Below are positions 17,113 to 25,426 of a stretch of DNA of 64,000 nucleotides, one piece after another; the first letter of the stretch is position 1; every line of letters begins with the position of its first letter. The position numbers and the translations under genes were made by a program. The stretch is from Terrimesophilobacter sp963702165. GTDB lineage: Bacteria > Actinomycetota > Actinomycetes > Actinomycetales > Microbacteriaceae. The DNA is taken from positions 124,001 through 188,000 of the forward strand of contig OY969722.1 in assembly GCA_963702165.1 (NCBI GenBank), given 5' to 3'. The notes beneath the pieces are model-generated. The model was not told where the DNA came from. It searched no databases and saw only the letters and a program-made list of their open reading frames with translations.

Positions 17113-17576
17113 ACAATCGGATCGCTGCTGCCCTGGCAGTTGCCCTGGCCTCACCGCTCGTGTTGAGCGGATGCGCGGCGACCCCCGACTTCGAGACTGT
17201 CGTGCAAGACGCTGTAGCCGCGTCAGACCCGGTCATCGTGGACGCTTTCACCGCAACGTCGACCGGGCTGGCCGGCACCGGGATATGGGTGCGGGTGTAC
17301 GTGACCTCGACCGAACGCGACGACCTGATGCGGGTGATTGACAGCGCGCTCGAGGCGACGCTCGCGTCGTCGCCCACCCGGCCCGTGAGTGTCAGGCTGG
17401 ATGTGGCCGAGGCGCCGATGCCACACCAACCGAATATGTCGCAGCGCAACTTCCCGATCGAGGACGTCGCGCGCGAGCTCGGCCTCTATGAGGGCCACCT
17501 TTCTGACGACACGATTTCCGGCACCATCGACTTCTTCGAGGAGCGGTACGGCACGTGGGAGGAACTGCACCAGTGA
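17109..17576 (+). CDS. Small lipoprotein next to lipase-type effector (candidate immunity protein)
   Basis: 155 residues, GTG start overlapping the effector stop by four bases. The signal peptide ends in a lipobox (VLSGC, Cys near residue 21), so the mature ~135-residue protein should be anchored on the outer face of the membrane. There is no recognised catalytic motif; the mature part is alpha/beta with a C-terminal SDDTISGTIDFFEERYGTW. Lipoprotein immunity proteins encoded beside T7SS lipase effectors are known in Staphylococcus aureus (TslA/TilA), and the arrangement here is the same. That function is inference; a general envelope lipoprotein is the alternative. Confidence 0.7.
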   Translation: MNNRIAAALAVALASPLVLSGCAATPDFETVVQDAVAASDPVIVDAFTATSTGLAGTGIWVRVYVTSTERDDLMRVIDSALEATLASSPTRPVSVRLDVAEAPMPHQPNMSQRNFPIEDVARELGLYEGHLSDDTISGTIDFFEERYGTWEELHQ

Positions 17577-18229
17577 GCGCGCCACTGGACGCTCCGCCCA
17601 CTGAAACCCTCTCCACTCTGCGATTTCGCTTGCCGGGCGACTGGTGGGCGACATCGCTGCTCGACCGGGAGGCGGCGGTCGCGGCAGCGACCCGCCTCAT
17701 CCGTCACCGCATCGGCACCACCGATGTCCGGTCAGCGCTGCGGGCCCGGCTGCGCCGGGAATTCACCGCAGCGATCGACGAAGCCATCGCGGGCAACGGG
17801 CAGAGCATGTTCATCGCCATCCAGCTGGTCGATGGCCTGCCGTTGCCAATCACCATTGCGGTGTACCTGCTCGACGTCGAGCTGGTCCCTGCGGTCGGCA
17901 CGCGCGGCGATCGCGTGCTGGGCATCCTGCGGCAGGGGTTGGAAGCCGCCACGGACCAGGATGCTGGTGACCTGACCGAGCTCGAACTGGCCGGGACGTC
18001 CGCGCTGCGACGGGATCGCATCCGGTCGACCACTGTCGGCAGTGGCGACGACAGCGGCAGCCTCGACGTGCTCATCGTCGACTACTGGCTGGCCGTTCCG
18101 GAGTCCAAACGCGTGGTGCTGGTGAACTTCTCCACGTCGATGGCGGAGCTGTGGGAACATCTGCTGCCGTTCTTCGACGCGATCATGCGCGTCGCCTACT
18201 GGGAGATGCCGCCGCAACCCGATCGGTGA
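17573..18229 (+). CDS. Effector-module accessory protein, module B (paralogue of 13801 product)
   Basis: 218 residues from GTG 17573 (GTGA overlap with the lipoprotein gene). It is soluble, with no signal peptide. It is paralogous along its whole length to the module A protein at 13801, sharing LPGDW near residue 20, a helical segment, a beta-rich middle, DYWLAVPESKR and a terminal helix LLPFFDAIMRVAYW. One copy per module and the same place after the effector gene suggest a partner that recognises the conserved N-terminal part of the effectors. Function is not established. Confidence 0.65.
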   Translation: MSAPLDAPPTETLSTLRFRLPGDWWATSLLDREAAVAAATRLIRHRIGTTDVRSALRARLRREFTAAIDEAIAGNGQSMFIAIQLVDGLPLPITIAVYLLDVELVPAVGTRGDRVLGILRQGLEAATDQDAGDLTELELAGTSALRRDRIRSTTVGSGDDSGSLDVLIVDYWLAVPESKRVVLVNFSTSMAELWEHLLPFFDAIMRVAYWEMPPQPDR

Positions 18230-18248
18230 ACCAGCGCGCGGCATCCGT

Positions 18249-18254
18249 TACCAT
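18249..18254 (+). promoter_or_regulatory. -10-like box for a leaderless FHA gene
   Basis: TACCAT ends six bases before the GTG at 18261, with no ribosome site between, the same spacing as at coaD, thiL and the MFS gene in this window. It implies transcription starting at or next to the start codon. Confidence 0.45.
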
Positions 18255-18260
18255 TGCCGC

Positions 18261-18818
18261 GTGAGCGCAACAGGGGACGAGCAGGACGGCTTCATCACGC
18301 TGCCCCCCGGCATGGCGCCACCAAACCTCGACACCAATTCCGGGACGCGGCGGATCCCGCAGCGGCCGCGCGAGGAAATCGTCTTCCTCCCGGCGCCGCC
18401 CGGGGCCACCCCTCCCGCGCCGACCATCGCGGAGTCACCGCCGCAGATGATTGCCACGGCACCGACCGCGGTTGATGAGGAGACCCGGTTTGCGCCGCGC
18501 ACCGGCCGGTGGAGCATCGTGCTTCAGAGCGGCGTGAGCGTCACGATCGATGCGACGACCGTGCTGGGCCGCAACCCCGCAGCGAGTGAGCGATGGCCGG
18601 ACGCCCAGCTGCTGCAGGTCGACGACGCCCAGAAGACGGTGTCCAAGACACACGCGGCGCTCGAGCTCGCCGATGGAGAGCTGTGGATCCACGATCTGGC
18701 GTCAACGAACGGCGTGTGGGTGGACGACCAGCCAGTCGAGCCGGGCGAACGGATGCGCGTGCATCCCGGCCAGGAAGTCAGCCTCGGCCGCTTCAACCTT
18801 CGCGTAGAGCGCTCCTGA
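18261..18818 (+). CDS. FHA domain protein, end of T7SS locus
   Basis: 185 residues, GTG start. The first ~80 residues are low-complexity and proline-rich. Residues ~88-185 are a complete FHA domain with LGRNP, KTVSKTHAALE and ASTNGVWVDD, which are the phosphothreonine-binding loop signatures. FHA proteins relay Ser/Thr kinase signals, and the secretion motor at 6578 also carries an FHA domain, so phospho-regulation of secretion is plausible. No kinase gene is in the window. Its promoter-like box and 31-base gap from the previous gene suggest separate expression. Confidence 0.85.
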   Translation: MSATGDEQDGFITLPPGMAPPNLDTNSGTRRIPQRPREEIVFLPAPPGATPPAPTIAESPPQMIATAPTAVDEETRFAPRTGRWSIVLQSGVSVTIDATTVLGRNPAASERWPDAQLLQVDDAQKTVSKTHAALELADGELWIHDLASTNGVWVDDQPVEPGERMRVHPGQEVSLGRFNLRVERS

Positions 18819-18851
18819 CCGGCTCGCCAGCTTGCGCGGGTGTTTCTTCCT

Positions 18852-18877
18852 CGCGCGGGTGTTGCAACACCCGCGCG
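18852..18877. terminator. Perfect 26-bp GC palindrome between convergent genes
   Basis: CGCGCGGGTGTTG followed directly by its exact reverse complement, in the 116-bp gap between the ends of the FHA gene and the convergent dehydrogenase gene. It probably works as a bidirectional terminator. The inner GCGGGTGTTGCAACACCCGC recurs at 28518 and, with two changes, at 28021. Confidence 0.65.
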
Positions 18878-18934
18878 TGACAGTTTCACCCGCGCGACGC
18901 ATTGGAGGGCGCGGGGAGCTGATACCCGGGCGGG

Positions 18935-19996
18935 CTACCGCGCCGCGTCGAGCCGCGCGAACGCCAGCCGCTCGGCAGCCTCGAGCGTGGTGATGCCCTG
19001 CTCCTTGGCGTCCCGGAAGATCGTGGCGACCGTGTCACCGATCGCCGCGACGCGCCGGTCGATAGCGGCAGCGTCCGCATCCGGCTCCGACGCCATGGCG
19101 AGATAGATCACGCCACCCGCGTTGACCACGAAGTCGGGAGCCCACAGGATGCCTCGCTCGGCGAGCAGTCCTGCACCATCGTGGGAAGCAAGCTGGTTGT
19201 TGGCCGCGCCGACCACCCCGCGCACCCGCAGGTTCGCGATCACGTCCGGCGTCAGCACCTCACCGAGACCGCACGGCGCCAGCAGGTCCGCTTCGACTGT
19301 CCACGCCTCATCGACGCCAACCCAGGTCGCACCCAGCTCGTCGGCCAGCGCCTTCTTGCCCGGGTTCACATCCGTGACTGTCAGCTTCGCGCCCTCGGCC
19401 GCGAGTGAGCGAGCCAACCGGCCACCCACCTGGCCGAGGCCGACGATGACGACGTGGCGACCGGCGACGTCCTTGGACCCATAGAGAGCGTCGAGGGTCG
19501 CGAGCACACTCTGGTGCACGCCCGCCGCGGTCGCATCCGCCGGCTCGCCGACGCCGCCCTGGTCGGATGGCAGCCCACACACGTGAGCGGTGCGCTCGGC
19601 GACGACGGCCATGAGTTCTGCGCTGGTGCCGACATCCTCCGCCGTCATGTAGGCGCCGCCGAGGCTCTCGACCGCGTCGCCCAGGTCGAGCATCGCGAGC
19701 CGCTTCTGCTCCTCGGTCAGCGTCACCCCCATCGGCACGTGGACCACCGACTTGCCGCCTCCACGGTTCAGGCCCGCAGCGGAATTCTTCAGGGTCATCG
19801 CCTTCGCCAGACGCAGCGAATCGGCGACCGCGTCGGTCCAGTTCTCGTACTGCCAGATGCGCGCGCCGCCCAGAGCCTGACCAAGTCGCGTCGAATGCAC
19901 CGCGACGCTGATGGTGAGACCGGATCGCTCCCCGGAAGTGATGAGCACCCGTTCGTGCTCGAGGGGGAGGGACGAGAGTGGGTCGGTCGCCGGCAT
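18935..19996 (-). CDS. Leucine/glutamate-type amino acid dehydrogenase
   Basis: 353 residues from the ATG at 19996, fixed by AAAGGAG upstream. Glu/Leu/Phe/Val dehydrogenase family: catalytic-lysine region GLNRGGGKSVV near residue 75, Rossmann NAD motif VGLGQVGGRLARSLAAEG near 180, and substrate-specificity helix WAPDFVVNAGGVIYLA near 290. The length and the GGGK form match the leucine/branched-chain dehydrogenase branch better than hexameric glutamate dehydrogenase (about 440 residues). It reversibly deaminates branched-chain amino acids to keto acids with NAD. It is monocistronic and divergent from leuCD, which make leucine. Confidence 0.88.
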   Translation of the reverse strand: MPATDPLSSLPLEHERVLITSGERSGLTISVAVHSTRLGQALGGARIWQYENWTDAVADSLRLAKAMTLKNSAAGLNRGGGKSVVHVPMGVTLTEEQKRLAMLDLGDAVESLGGAYMTAEDVGTSAELMAVVAERTAHVCGLPSDQGGVGEPADATAAGVHQSVLATLDALYGSKDVAGRHVVIVGLGQVGGRLARSLAAEGAKLTVTDVNPGKKALADELGATWVGVDEAWTVEADLLAPCGLGEVLTPDVIANLRVRGVVGAANNQLASHDGAGLLAERGILWAPDFVVNAGGVIYLAMASEPDADAAAIDRRVAAIGDTVATIFRDAKEQGITTLEAAERLAFARLDAAR

Positions 19997-20087
19997 TGAG
20001 TACTCCTTTGTAACTGGCCTTGTGGGCTTTAGGGGCGGGCCCAGAGGGTCGGTGCCCATGGGAATCCTAGTGCCGCGGCGGTGGCCG

Positions 20088-20093
20088 TAGACT
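20088..20093 (+). promoter_or_regulatory. -10-like box upstream of leuC
   Basis: TAGACT lies 67 bases before the leuC start, in the 164-bp gap between the divergent dehydrogenase and leuC. It leaves room for a short leader. No leucine-rich attenuator peptide or T-box was seen. Confidence 0.35.
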
Positions 20094-20160
20094 GGAATGA
20101 TCGCTTTCCCGCGTGCGAAGCGCGCGCGGGGTGAATTCGCATGTCGCAAGGAGGAAAGCC

Positions 20161-21648
20161 GTGGGCAGGACGCTGGCGGAGAAGGTCTGGGACGACCACC
20201 TGGTCGTCAAGGGTGAGGACGGTTCGCCCGACCTTCTCTACATCGACCTCCACCTCGTGCACGAGGTCACCAGCCCGCAGGCGTTCGACGGACTCCGGAT
20301 GGCCGGCCGCCCCGTGCGCCGCCCCGATCTCACGATCGCGACCGAGGACCACAACACCCCGACGCTGAACATCGACAAGCCGATCGCCGACCTCACCAGC
20401 CGCACCCAGATCGAGACGCTGCGCCGCAACGCCGAGGAGTTCGGCATCCGCCTGCACTCGCTGGGCGACAAGGAGCAGGGCATCGTGCACGTCGTCGGCC
20501 CGCAGTTGGGGCTGACCATGCCCGGCATCACCGTCGTCTGCGGCGACAGCCACACATCGACGCACGGAGCATTCGGGGCGATGGCATTCGGTATCGGCAC
20601 CAGTGAGGTCGAGCACGTCCTTGCGACCCAGACGCTCCCGCTGAAGCCGTTCAAGACCATGGCCATCACGGTCGAGGGTGAACTCAGGCCCGGCGTGACG
20701 GCGAAGGACATCATCCTCGCGATCATCGCCAAGATCGGTACCGGCGGCGGCCAGGGCTACGTGCTCGAGTACCGCGGCAGCGCCATCCGCTCGCTCTCCA
20801 TGGACGGCCGGATGACCATCTGCAACATGTCGATCGAGGCCGGCGCGCGCGCGGGCATGATCGCACCGGATGAAACCACCTACGAGTACCTGAAGGGCCG
20901 CGCGCACGCGCCGCAGGGGGCCGACTGGGACGCCGCCGTCGCCTACTGGGAGACGCTGAAGACCGACGACGACGCCGTCTTCGACGCCGAGGTGTACCTC
21001 GACGCGGCCGAACTCGAACCGTTCGTGACCTGGGGCACCAACCCCGGCCAGGGTGTGTCGCTGAACGACCGGATTCCCGACCCGGCGCTGCTGGACGACC
21101 CGAACGAGCGCGCCAACGCCGAGCGCGCCCTGGAGTACATGGACCTCGCCGCGGGCACCGCGATGAAGGACATCAAGGTCGACGCGGTGTTCATGGGCTC
21201 GTGCACGAACAGCCGCATCGAGGACCTGCGCGCATTCGCATCCGTTGTGAAGGGCCAGAAGAAGGCCGACGGCGTTCGCGTCATGGTCGTGCCAGGCTCG
21301 GCGCGCGTTCGCCTTGAGGCCGAAGCTGAGGGCCTCGACAAGGTCTTCGAGGAGTTCGGCGCAGAGTGGCGGTTCGCCGGATGCTCGATGTGCCTCGGCA
21401 TGAACCCCGACCAGTTGGCGCCGGGGGAGCGTTGCGCATCGACCTCCAACCGCAACTTCGAGGGCCGGCAGGGCAAGGGCGGGCGCACCCACCTGGTGTC
21501 CCCGCTCGTCGCCGCGGCCACCGCCATCCGGGGAACGCTGTCCGCGCCGTCGGATGTCGTCGGCACAGGCAGCACGCTGCCGCCGGTCATCGAATCGGTC
21601 GGTGTTCCGGCCGATGCCCAGTCAATCGCAGAGGGGAGCGCACGCTGA
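20161..21648 (+). CDS. leuC: 3-isopropylmalate dehydratase large subunit
   Basis: 495 residues from GTG 20161 with a very strong AAGGAGGAAA site. Aconitase-family large subunit: the first iron-sulphur Cys is in VFMGSCTNSRIEDLR near residue 345, the other two in GCSMCLGMNPD near 405-408, with GKGGRTHLVSP following. VVCGDSHTSTHGAFGA marks the substrate region. With LeuD it isomerises 2-isopropylmalate to 3-isopropylmalate in leucine synthesis. The stop shares its A with the leuD start. Confidence 0.97.
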   Translation: MGRTLAEKVWDDHLVVKGEDGSPDLLYIDLHLVHEVTSPQAFDGLRMAGRPVRRPDLTIATEDHNTPTLNIDKPIADLTSRTQIETLRRNAEEFGIRLHSLGDKEQGIVHVVGPQLGLTMPGITVVCGDSHTSTHGAFGAMAFGIGTSEVEHVLATQTLPLKPFKTMAITVEGELRPGVTAKDIILAIIAKIGTGGGQGYVLEYRGSAIRSLSMDGRMTICNMSIEAGARAGMIAPDETTYEYLKGRAHAPQGADWDAAVAYWETLKTDDDAVFDAEVYLDAAELEPFVTWGTNPGQGVSLNDRIPDPALLDDPNERANAERALEYMDLAAGTAMKDIKVDAVFMGSCTNSRIEDLRAFASVVKGQKKADGVRVMVVPGSARVRLEAEAEGLDKVFEEFGAEWRFAGCSMCLGMNPDQLAPGERCASTSNRNFEGRQGKGGRTHLVSPLVAAATAIRGTLSAPSDVVGTGSTLPPVIESVGVPADAQSIAEGSAR

Positions 21649-22244
21649 TGGAGAAGTTCGAGACTCTCACCGGGGTCGCTGTCCCGCTCAAGCGCTCCAA
21701 CGTCGACACCGACCAGATCATCCCGGCGGTGTTCCTGAAGCGCGTCACCAAGACCGGCTTCGACGACGCGCTGTTCCACGCCTGGCGTCAGGATCCCGAC
21801 TTCGTGCTCAACGACCCGGCGTTCCAGAACCCGCGCGTGCTTATCGCCGGCCCGGACTTCGGCACCGGCTCCAGTCGCGAGCACGCCGTCTGGGCGCTGC
21901 GCGACTACGGGTTCGCCGCGGTCTTCTCGCCGCGGTTCGGTGACATCTTCCGCGGCAACTCCGGCAAGCAGGGCCTCCTCACCGGGCAGATCAGCCAGGA
22001 GGATACCGAGGAACTGTGGGCGATCATCGAAGCCGACCCCGGCGTCGAGGCCACCGTCGACCTGGTCGAGCGGACGCTGACGCTGGGAGATCGCTCAGTC
22101 GCTTTCGAGATCGACGATTACACTAGGTGGCGGTTGCTCGAGGGCCTTGACGACATCGGACTCACGTTGCGCGAGGAGGCGCAGATCACTCACTTTGAGG
22201 ATGCCCGAGAATCGTGGCGACCCACTACTCTTCCCGCACGCTAA
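21648..22244 (+). CDS. leuD: 3-isopropylmalate dehydratase small subunit
   Basis: 198 residues, ATG overlapping the leuC stop by one base. It carries the swivelling aconitase domain motifs NVDTDQIIPAVFLKR (residues ~17-32), GPDFGTGSSREHAVWAL (~67-83) and RFGDIFRGNSGKQGLL. It completes the LeuCD heterodimer in the cytoplasm. No other leu genes are adjacent, as is usual in actinomycetes. murA starts 16 bases further on. Confidence 0.97.
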   Translation: MEKFETLTGVAVPLKRSNVDTDQIIPAVFLKRVTKTGFDDALFHAWRQDPDFVLNDPAFQNPRVLIAGPDFGTGSSREHAVWALRDYGFAAVFSPRFGDIFRGNSGKQGLLTGQISQEDTEELWAIIEADPGVEATVDLVERTLTLGDRSVAFEIDDYTRWRLLEGLDDIGLTLREEAQITHFEDARESWRPTTLPAR

Positions 22245-22260
22245 CCCTCAAGGTGGTCAC

Positions 22261-23629
22261 ATGGATTCTGCTGTCACGGATGCCCAGAAGGCAGGTGCAC
22301 GGGTAGGCCTCAAGGCCGAGAAGCTCACCATCAACGGCGGCAACCCGCTGCGCGGGCGTGTCACCGTCCGTGGGGCGAAGAACCTCGCCACCAAGGCGAT
22401 GGTCGCGGCCCTCCACGGCGAGACCCCGAGCGTGCTGAAGGACGTCCCTGACATCAGCGACGTCCAGGTGGTCAGAGGTCTGCTCGAGGTCTACGGTGTC
22501 GGCGTCTCGGAGCCCGCCCCGGGTGAGCTCCGCTTCGACACGAGCAACGTCGAGAAGGCGCATTTCGCGGAGATCGACGCACACGCGGGGGCGAGCCGCA
22601 TCCCGATCCTGTTCTGCGGGCCGCTGCTGCACCGCCTCGGTGAGGCGCGCATCCCCGACCTGGGCGGATGCCGTATCGGCGACCGTCCGATCGACTTCCA
22701 CCTCGACGCGCTCCGAGCGTTCGGCGCGGTCGTCGACAAGAGCTACGAGGGCATCCACCTGACAGCCCCGAACGGGTTGCACGGTGCCGAGATCACACTG
22801 CCCTACCCGAGCGTCGGCGCCACCGAGCAGGTGCTGCTCACCGGAGTCAAGGCGAAGGGCGTCACCGAGCTCCACAACGCGGCGATCGAGCCCGAGATCA
22901 TGGACCTCATCGCGGTCCTGCAGAAGATGGGCGCGATCATCTCGGTTGAGCCCAACCGCACCATCCTCATCGAGGGCGTCGAGTCGCTGCAGGGCTACAA
23001 CCACCGCGCTCTGTTCGACCGGAACGAGGCCGCGAGCTGGGCATCCGCAGCTCTCGCGACGCGCGGTGACATCTTCGTCGCCGGTGCGCAGCAGTCCCAG
23101 CTGATGACCTTCCTCAACGTGTTCCGCAAGGTCGGTGGGGCATTCGACATCGAGGAAGACGGCATCCGGTTCTACCACCCAGGTGGCGAGCTGAAGCCCG
23201 TCACCGTCGAGACCGACGTGCACCCGGGCTTCATGACCGACTGGCAGCAGCCGCTGATCGTCGCTCTGACCCAGGCGACACGGCACCTCGATCGTGCACG
23301 AGACCGTGTACGAGAACCGGTTCGGCTTCACCGACGCGCTCAACGAGATGGGCGCGAACATCGTCGTGCACCCCAAGGGCCTGCCCGACCACCCGCGCCG
23401 CGTCGCGCGCCGCGAGTTCGAGCAGGCGGCGGTCATCACCGGTCCGACCCCGCTGCACGGCGCCGACATCACCGTCCCCGACCTGCGCGGCGGATTCAGC
23501 CACCTCATTGCGGCACTGGCGGCCGAGGGCACCTCCACCGTCAGCAACATCGGCATCGTCAGCCGCGGCTACGAGCACATCATCGAAAAGCTGGACGCCC
23601 TCGGCGCTGACTACTCCTTCGAAGGCTGA
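22261..23629 (+). pseudogene. murA: UDP-N-acetylglucosamine 1-carboxyvinyltransferase, one frameshift
   Basis: The ATG start has AAGGTGG upstream. The first frame carries MurA from residue 1 to about 340 (GGNPLRGRVTVRGAKNLATK; catalytic Cys in LGGCRIGDRPIDF; ending FMTDWQQPLIVALTQA). It then breaks. The family sequence resumes in the next frame (IVHETVYENRFGFTDAL ... GYEHIIEKLDALGADYSF). One extra base at about 23278-23281 (GCGACACGG, expected GCGACCGG or GCGACAGG) explains it, and without it the product is a normal 455 residues. MurA catalyses the first step of peptidoglycan precursor synthesis and is essential, so a sequencing error is much likelier than a real pseudogene. Confidence 0.92.
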
Positions 23630-23631
23630 GA

Positions 23632-24390
23632 GTGGCGCCGGGGGAGACAGGGGCGCAGAGCCCCAAGTCGGAGAAGACACCGCTCTATCGCGTGATCGCG
23701 TTCTTCGTCGTGCCGTTCATGAACCTGCTTGCGCGGTACGACATCCAGCACGGCGAGCACCTGCCGGCCAGCGGCCCTTCAGTCGTCTCCCCGAACCACT
23801 ACAGCGAGATCGACCCGATCGTGATCGGGCTGGCAATGTGGAAGCGCGGGCGGACGCCGCGGTTCCTCGCCAAGGCCAGCCTGTTCAAGGTGCCGCTGCT
23901 CGGCGGCCTGCTGCGCAAGACCGGGCAGATCCCGGTGGAGCGGCGGCAGCGCAACACGAGTGACCCGCTGGCCGCGGCCAACAAGCTCACCGAGAACGGC
24001 CTCGCGGTGGTCATCTACCCGGAGGGCACTCTCACTCGCGACCCGGACCTGTGGCCGATGCGCGGCAAGCATGGGGCGGTCCGGATGGCGCTCGAACACG
24101 ACGTGCCGCTCATCCCGGTCGCGCACTGGGGAACCCAAGCAGTACTGCCGCGGTACGGCAAGAAGATCAGCTTCTTCCCGCGCAAGGACATCTCCATCCG
24201 GTTCGGCGCGCCCGTCGACCTGACGCCGTTCAAGGGACGCCCGCTCGACCACGCGACCCTCAACGCCGCGACCGACAAGCTCATGGACGCGATCGCCGCG
24301 CTGCTGTCCGAACTCCGTGGTGAGCCCGCTCCCGCCGAGCGCTGGGACCCGTCAAAGGCGGGCCAGAGCGAGACGGGGCGCTTTGACTAG
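23632..24390 (+). CDS. plsC: 1-acyl-sn-glycerol-3-phosphate acyltransferase family protein
   Basis: 252 residues, GTG two bases after the murA stop. PlsC signature NHYSEID (the HX4D catalytic pair) near residue 60, then the IYPEGTLTRD and LIPVAHWGT blocks. It has one hydrophobic N-terminal segment and is membrane-associated. It transfers an acyl chain to lysophosphatidic acid in phospholipid synthesis. Its position directly before gpsA, which makes the glycerol-3-phosphate backbone, fits. Confidence 0.9.
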   Translation: MAPGETGAQSPKSEKTPLYRVIAFFVVPFMNLLARYDIQHGEHLPASGPSVVSPNHYSEIDPIVIGLAMWKRGRTPRFLAKASLFKVPLLGGLLRKTGQIPVERRQRNTSDPLAAANKLTENGLAVVIYPEGTLTRDPDLWPMRGKHGAVRMALEHDVPLIPVAHWGTQAVLPRYGKKISFFPRKDISIRFGAPVDLTPFKGRPLDHATLNAATDKLMDAIAALLSELRGEPAPAERWDPSKAGQSETGRFD

Positions 24391-25423
24391 CACGTTGCCG
24401 ATTCGCATCCCACAGCCCGGCAAACGCCGGGTCGCTGTGCTGGGTGCCGGCAGCTGGGGCACGACCTTCGCCAAGGTGCTCGCCGACGGCGGGTCGGATG
24501 TTGCGCTGTGGGCGCGGCGACCGGAACTCGCGCGGGAGATCGCCGAGTCCAAGCGCAACAGCGATTACCTCCCCGGCGTCAACCTGCCCCGGGATCTGTG
24601 GGCCAGTCCGCAGCTCGATGCCGTGCTCGACGGGGCCGAAATGGTGTTCGTCGCGGTGCCCAGCCAGAGCCTGCGCGAGAACCTGCGCGCGGTGCGGGAC
24701 ATCCTGCCTCCGGATGCGATCATCGCCAGCCTGATGAAGGGCGTCGAAAAGGGCACCGCCCTGCGCATGAGCGAGGTGATCCGCGACGAACTGCGCGCAG
24801 AACCCGCGCAGATCGCTGTGGTCTCCGGCCCGAACCTCGCCCTGGAGATCGCGCGGGAGGAACCGACGGCGTCCGTCGTCGCATCCGAGAACCTGGACAC
24901 CGCCACGCTCGTCGCGATGACGGCATCCAGCCGCTACCTGCGCTCCTTCGTCAACACCGACGTCATCGGCACCGAGTTCGGCGGGGTGCTGAAGAACCTC
25001 ATCGCCGTCGCGATCGGCATCGTCGACGGTGTCGGCTACGGAGAGAACACCAAAGCCTCGATCATCACCCGCGGACTGGTCGAGATGACCGACTTCGCGG
25101 TCGCCTACGGCGCTCGACCGGAGACACTTGCCGGGCTGGCCGGGCTGGGCGACCTCATCGCGACGTGCGAGTCGCCGCTGTCCCGGAACAACACCGCCGG
25201 GCGCCTGCTCGGCCAGGGCTACTCGTTCACCGACGTCATCAAGCAGATGAACCAGACCGCGGAGGGCCTCGCATCCGTCGCCCCGATCCTCGAGCTGGCG
25301 CTCGCGAAGGGCGTCGAGATGCCGATCGTCTCGCAGGTCGCCGAAGTGCTCGCCGGTACCATGAACCCCCGGGACATCGCCCCGCACCTCACCATTTCCG
25401 ACGAACCTCAACCGGAGAACTAG
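24383..25423 (+). CDS. gpsA: Glycerol-3-phosphate dehydrogenase [NAD(P)+]
   Basis: 346 residues from TTG 24383, which overlaps the plsC stop by eight bases. The next in-frame TTG at 24395 is the alternative, and no ATG or GTG fits. N-terminal Rossmann motif VLGAGSWGTTFAKVLA, SLMKGVEKGT, catalytic Lys in EFGGVLKNLIAVAIGIVDG near 215 and the GLGDLIATCESPLSRN block. It reduces dihydroxyacetone phosphate to glycerol-3-phosphate for phospholipids. plsC-gpsA-ddl are closely packed and probably one operon. Confidence 0.95.
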   Translation: MTSTLPIRIPQPGKRRVAVLGAGSWGTTFAKVLADGGSDVALWARRPELAREIAESKRNSDYLPGVNLPRDLWASPQLDAVLDGAEMVFVAVPSQSLRENLRAVRDILPPDAIIASLMKGVEKGTALRMSEVIRDELRAEPAQIAVVSGPNLALEIAREEPTASVVASENLDTATLVAMTASSRYLRSFVNTDVIGTEFGGVLKNLIAVAIGIVDGVGYGENTKASIITRGLVEMTDFAVAYGARPETLAGLAGLGDLIATCESPLSRNNTAGRLLGQGYSFTDVIKQMNQTAEGLASVAPILELALAKGVEMPIVSQVAEVLAGTMNPRDIAPHLTISDEPQPEN

Positions 25424-25426
25424 GCA

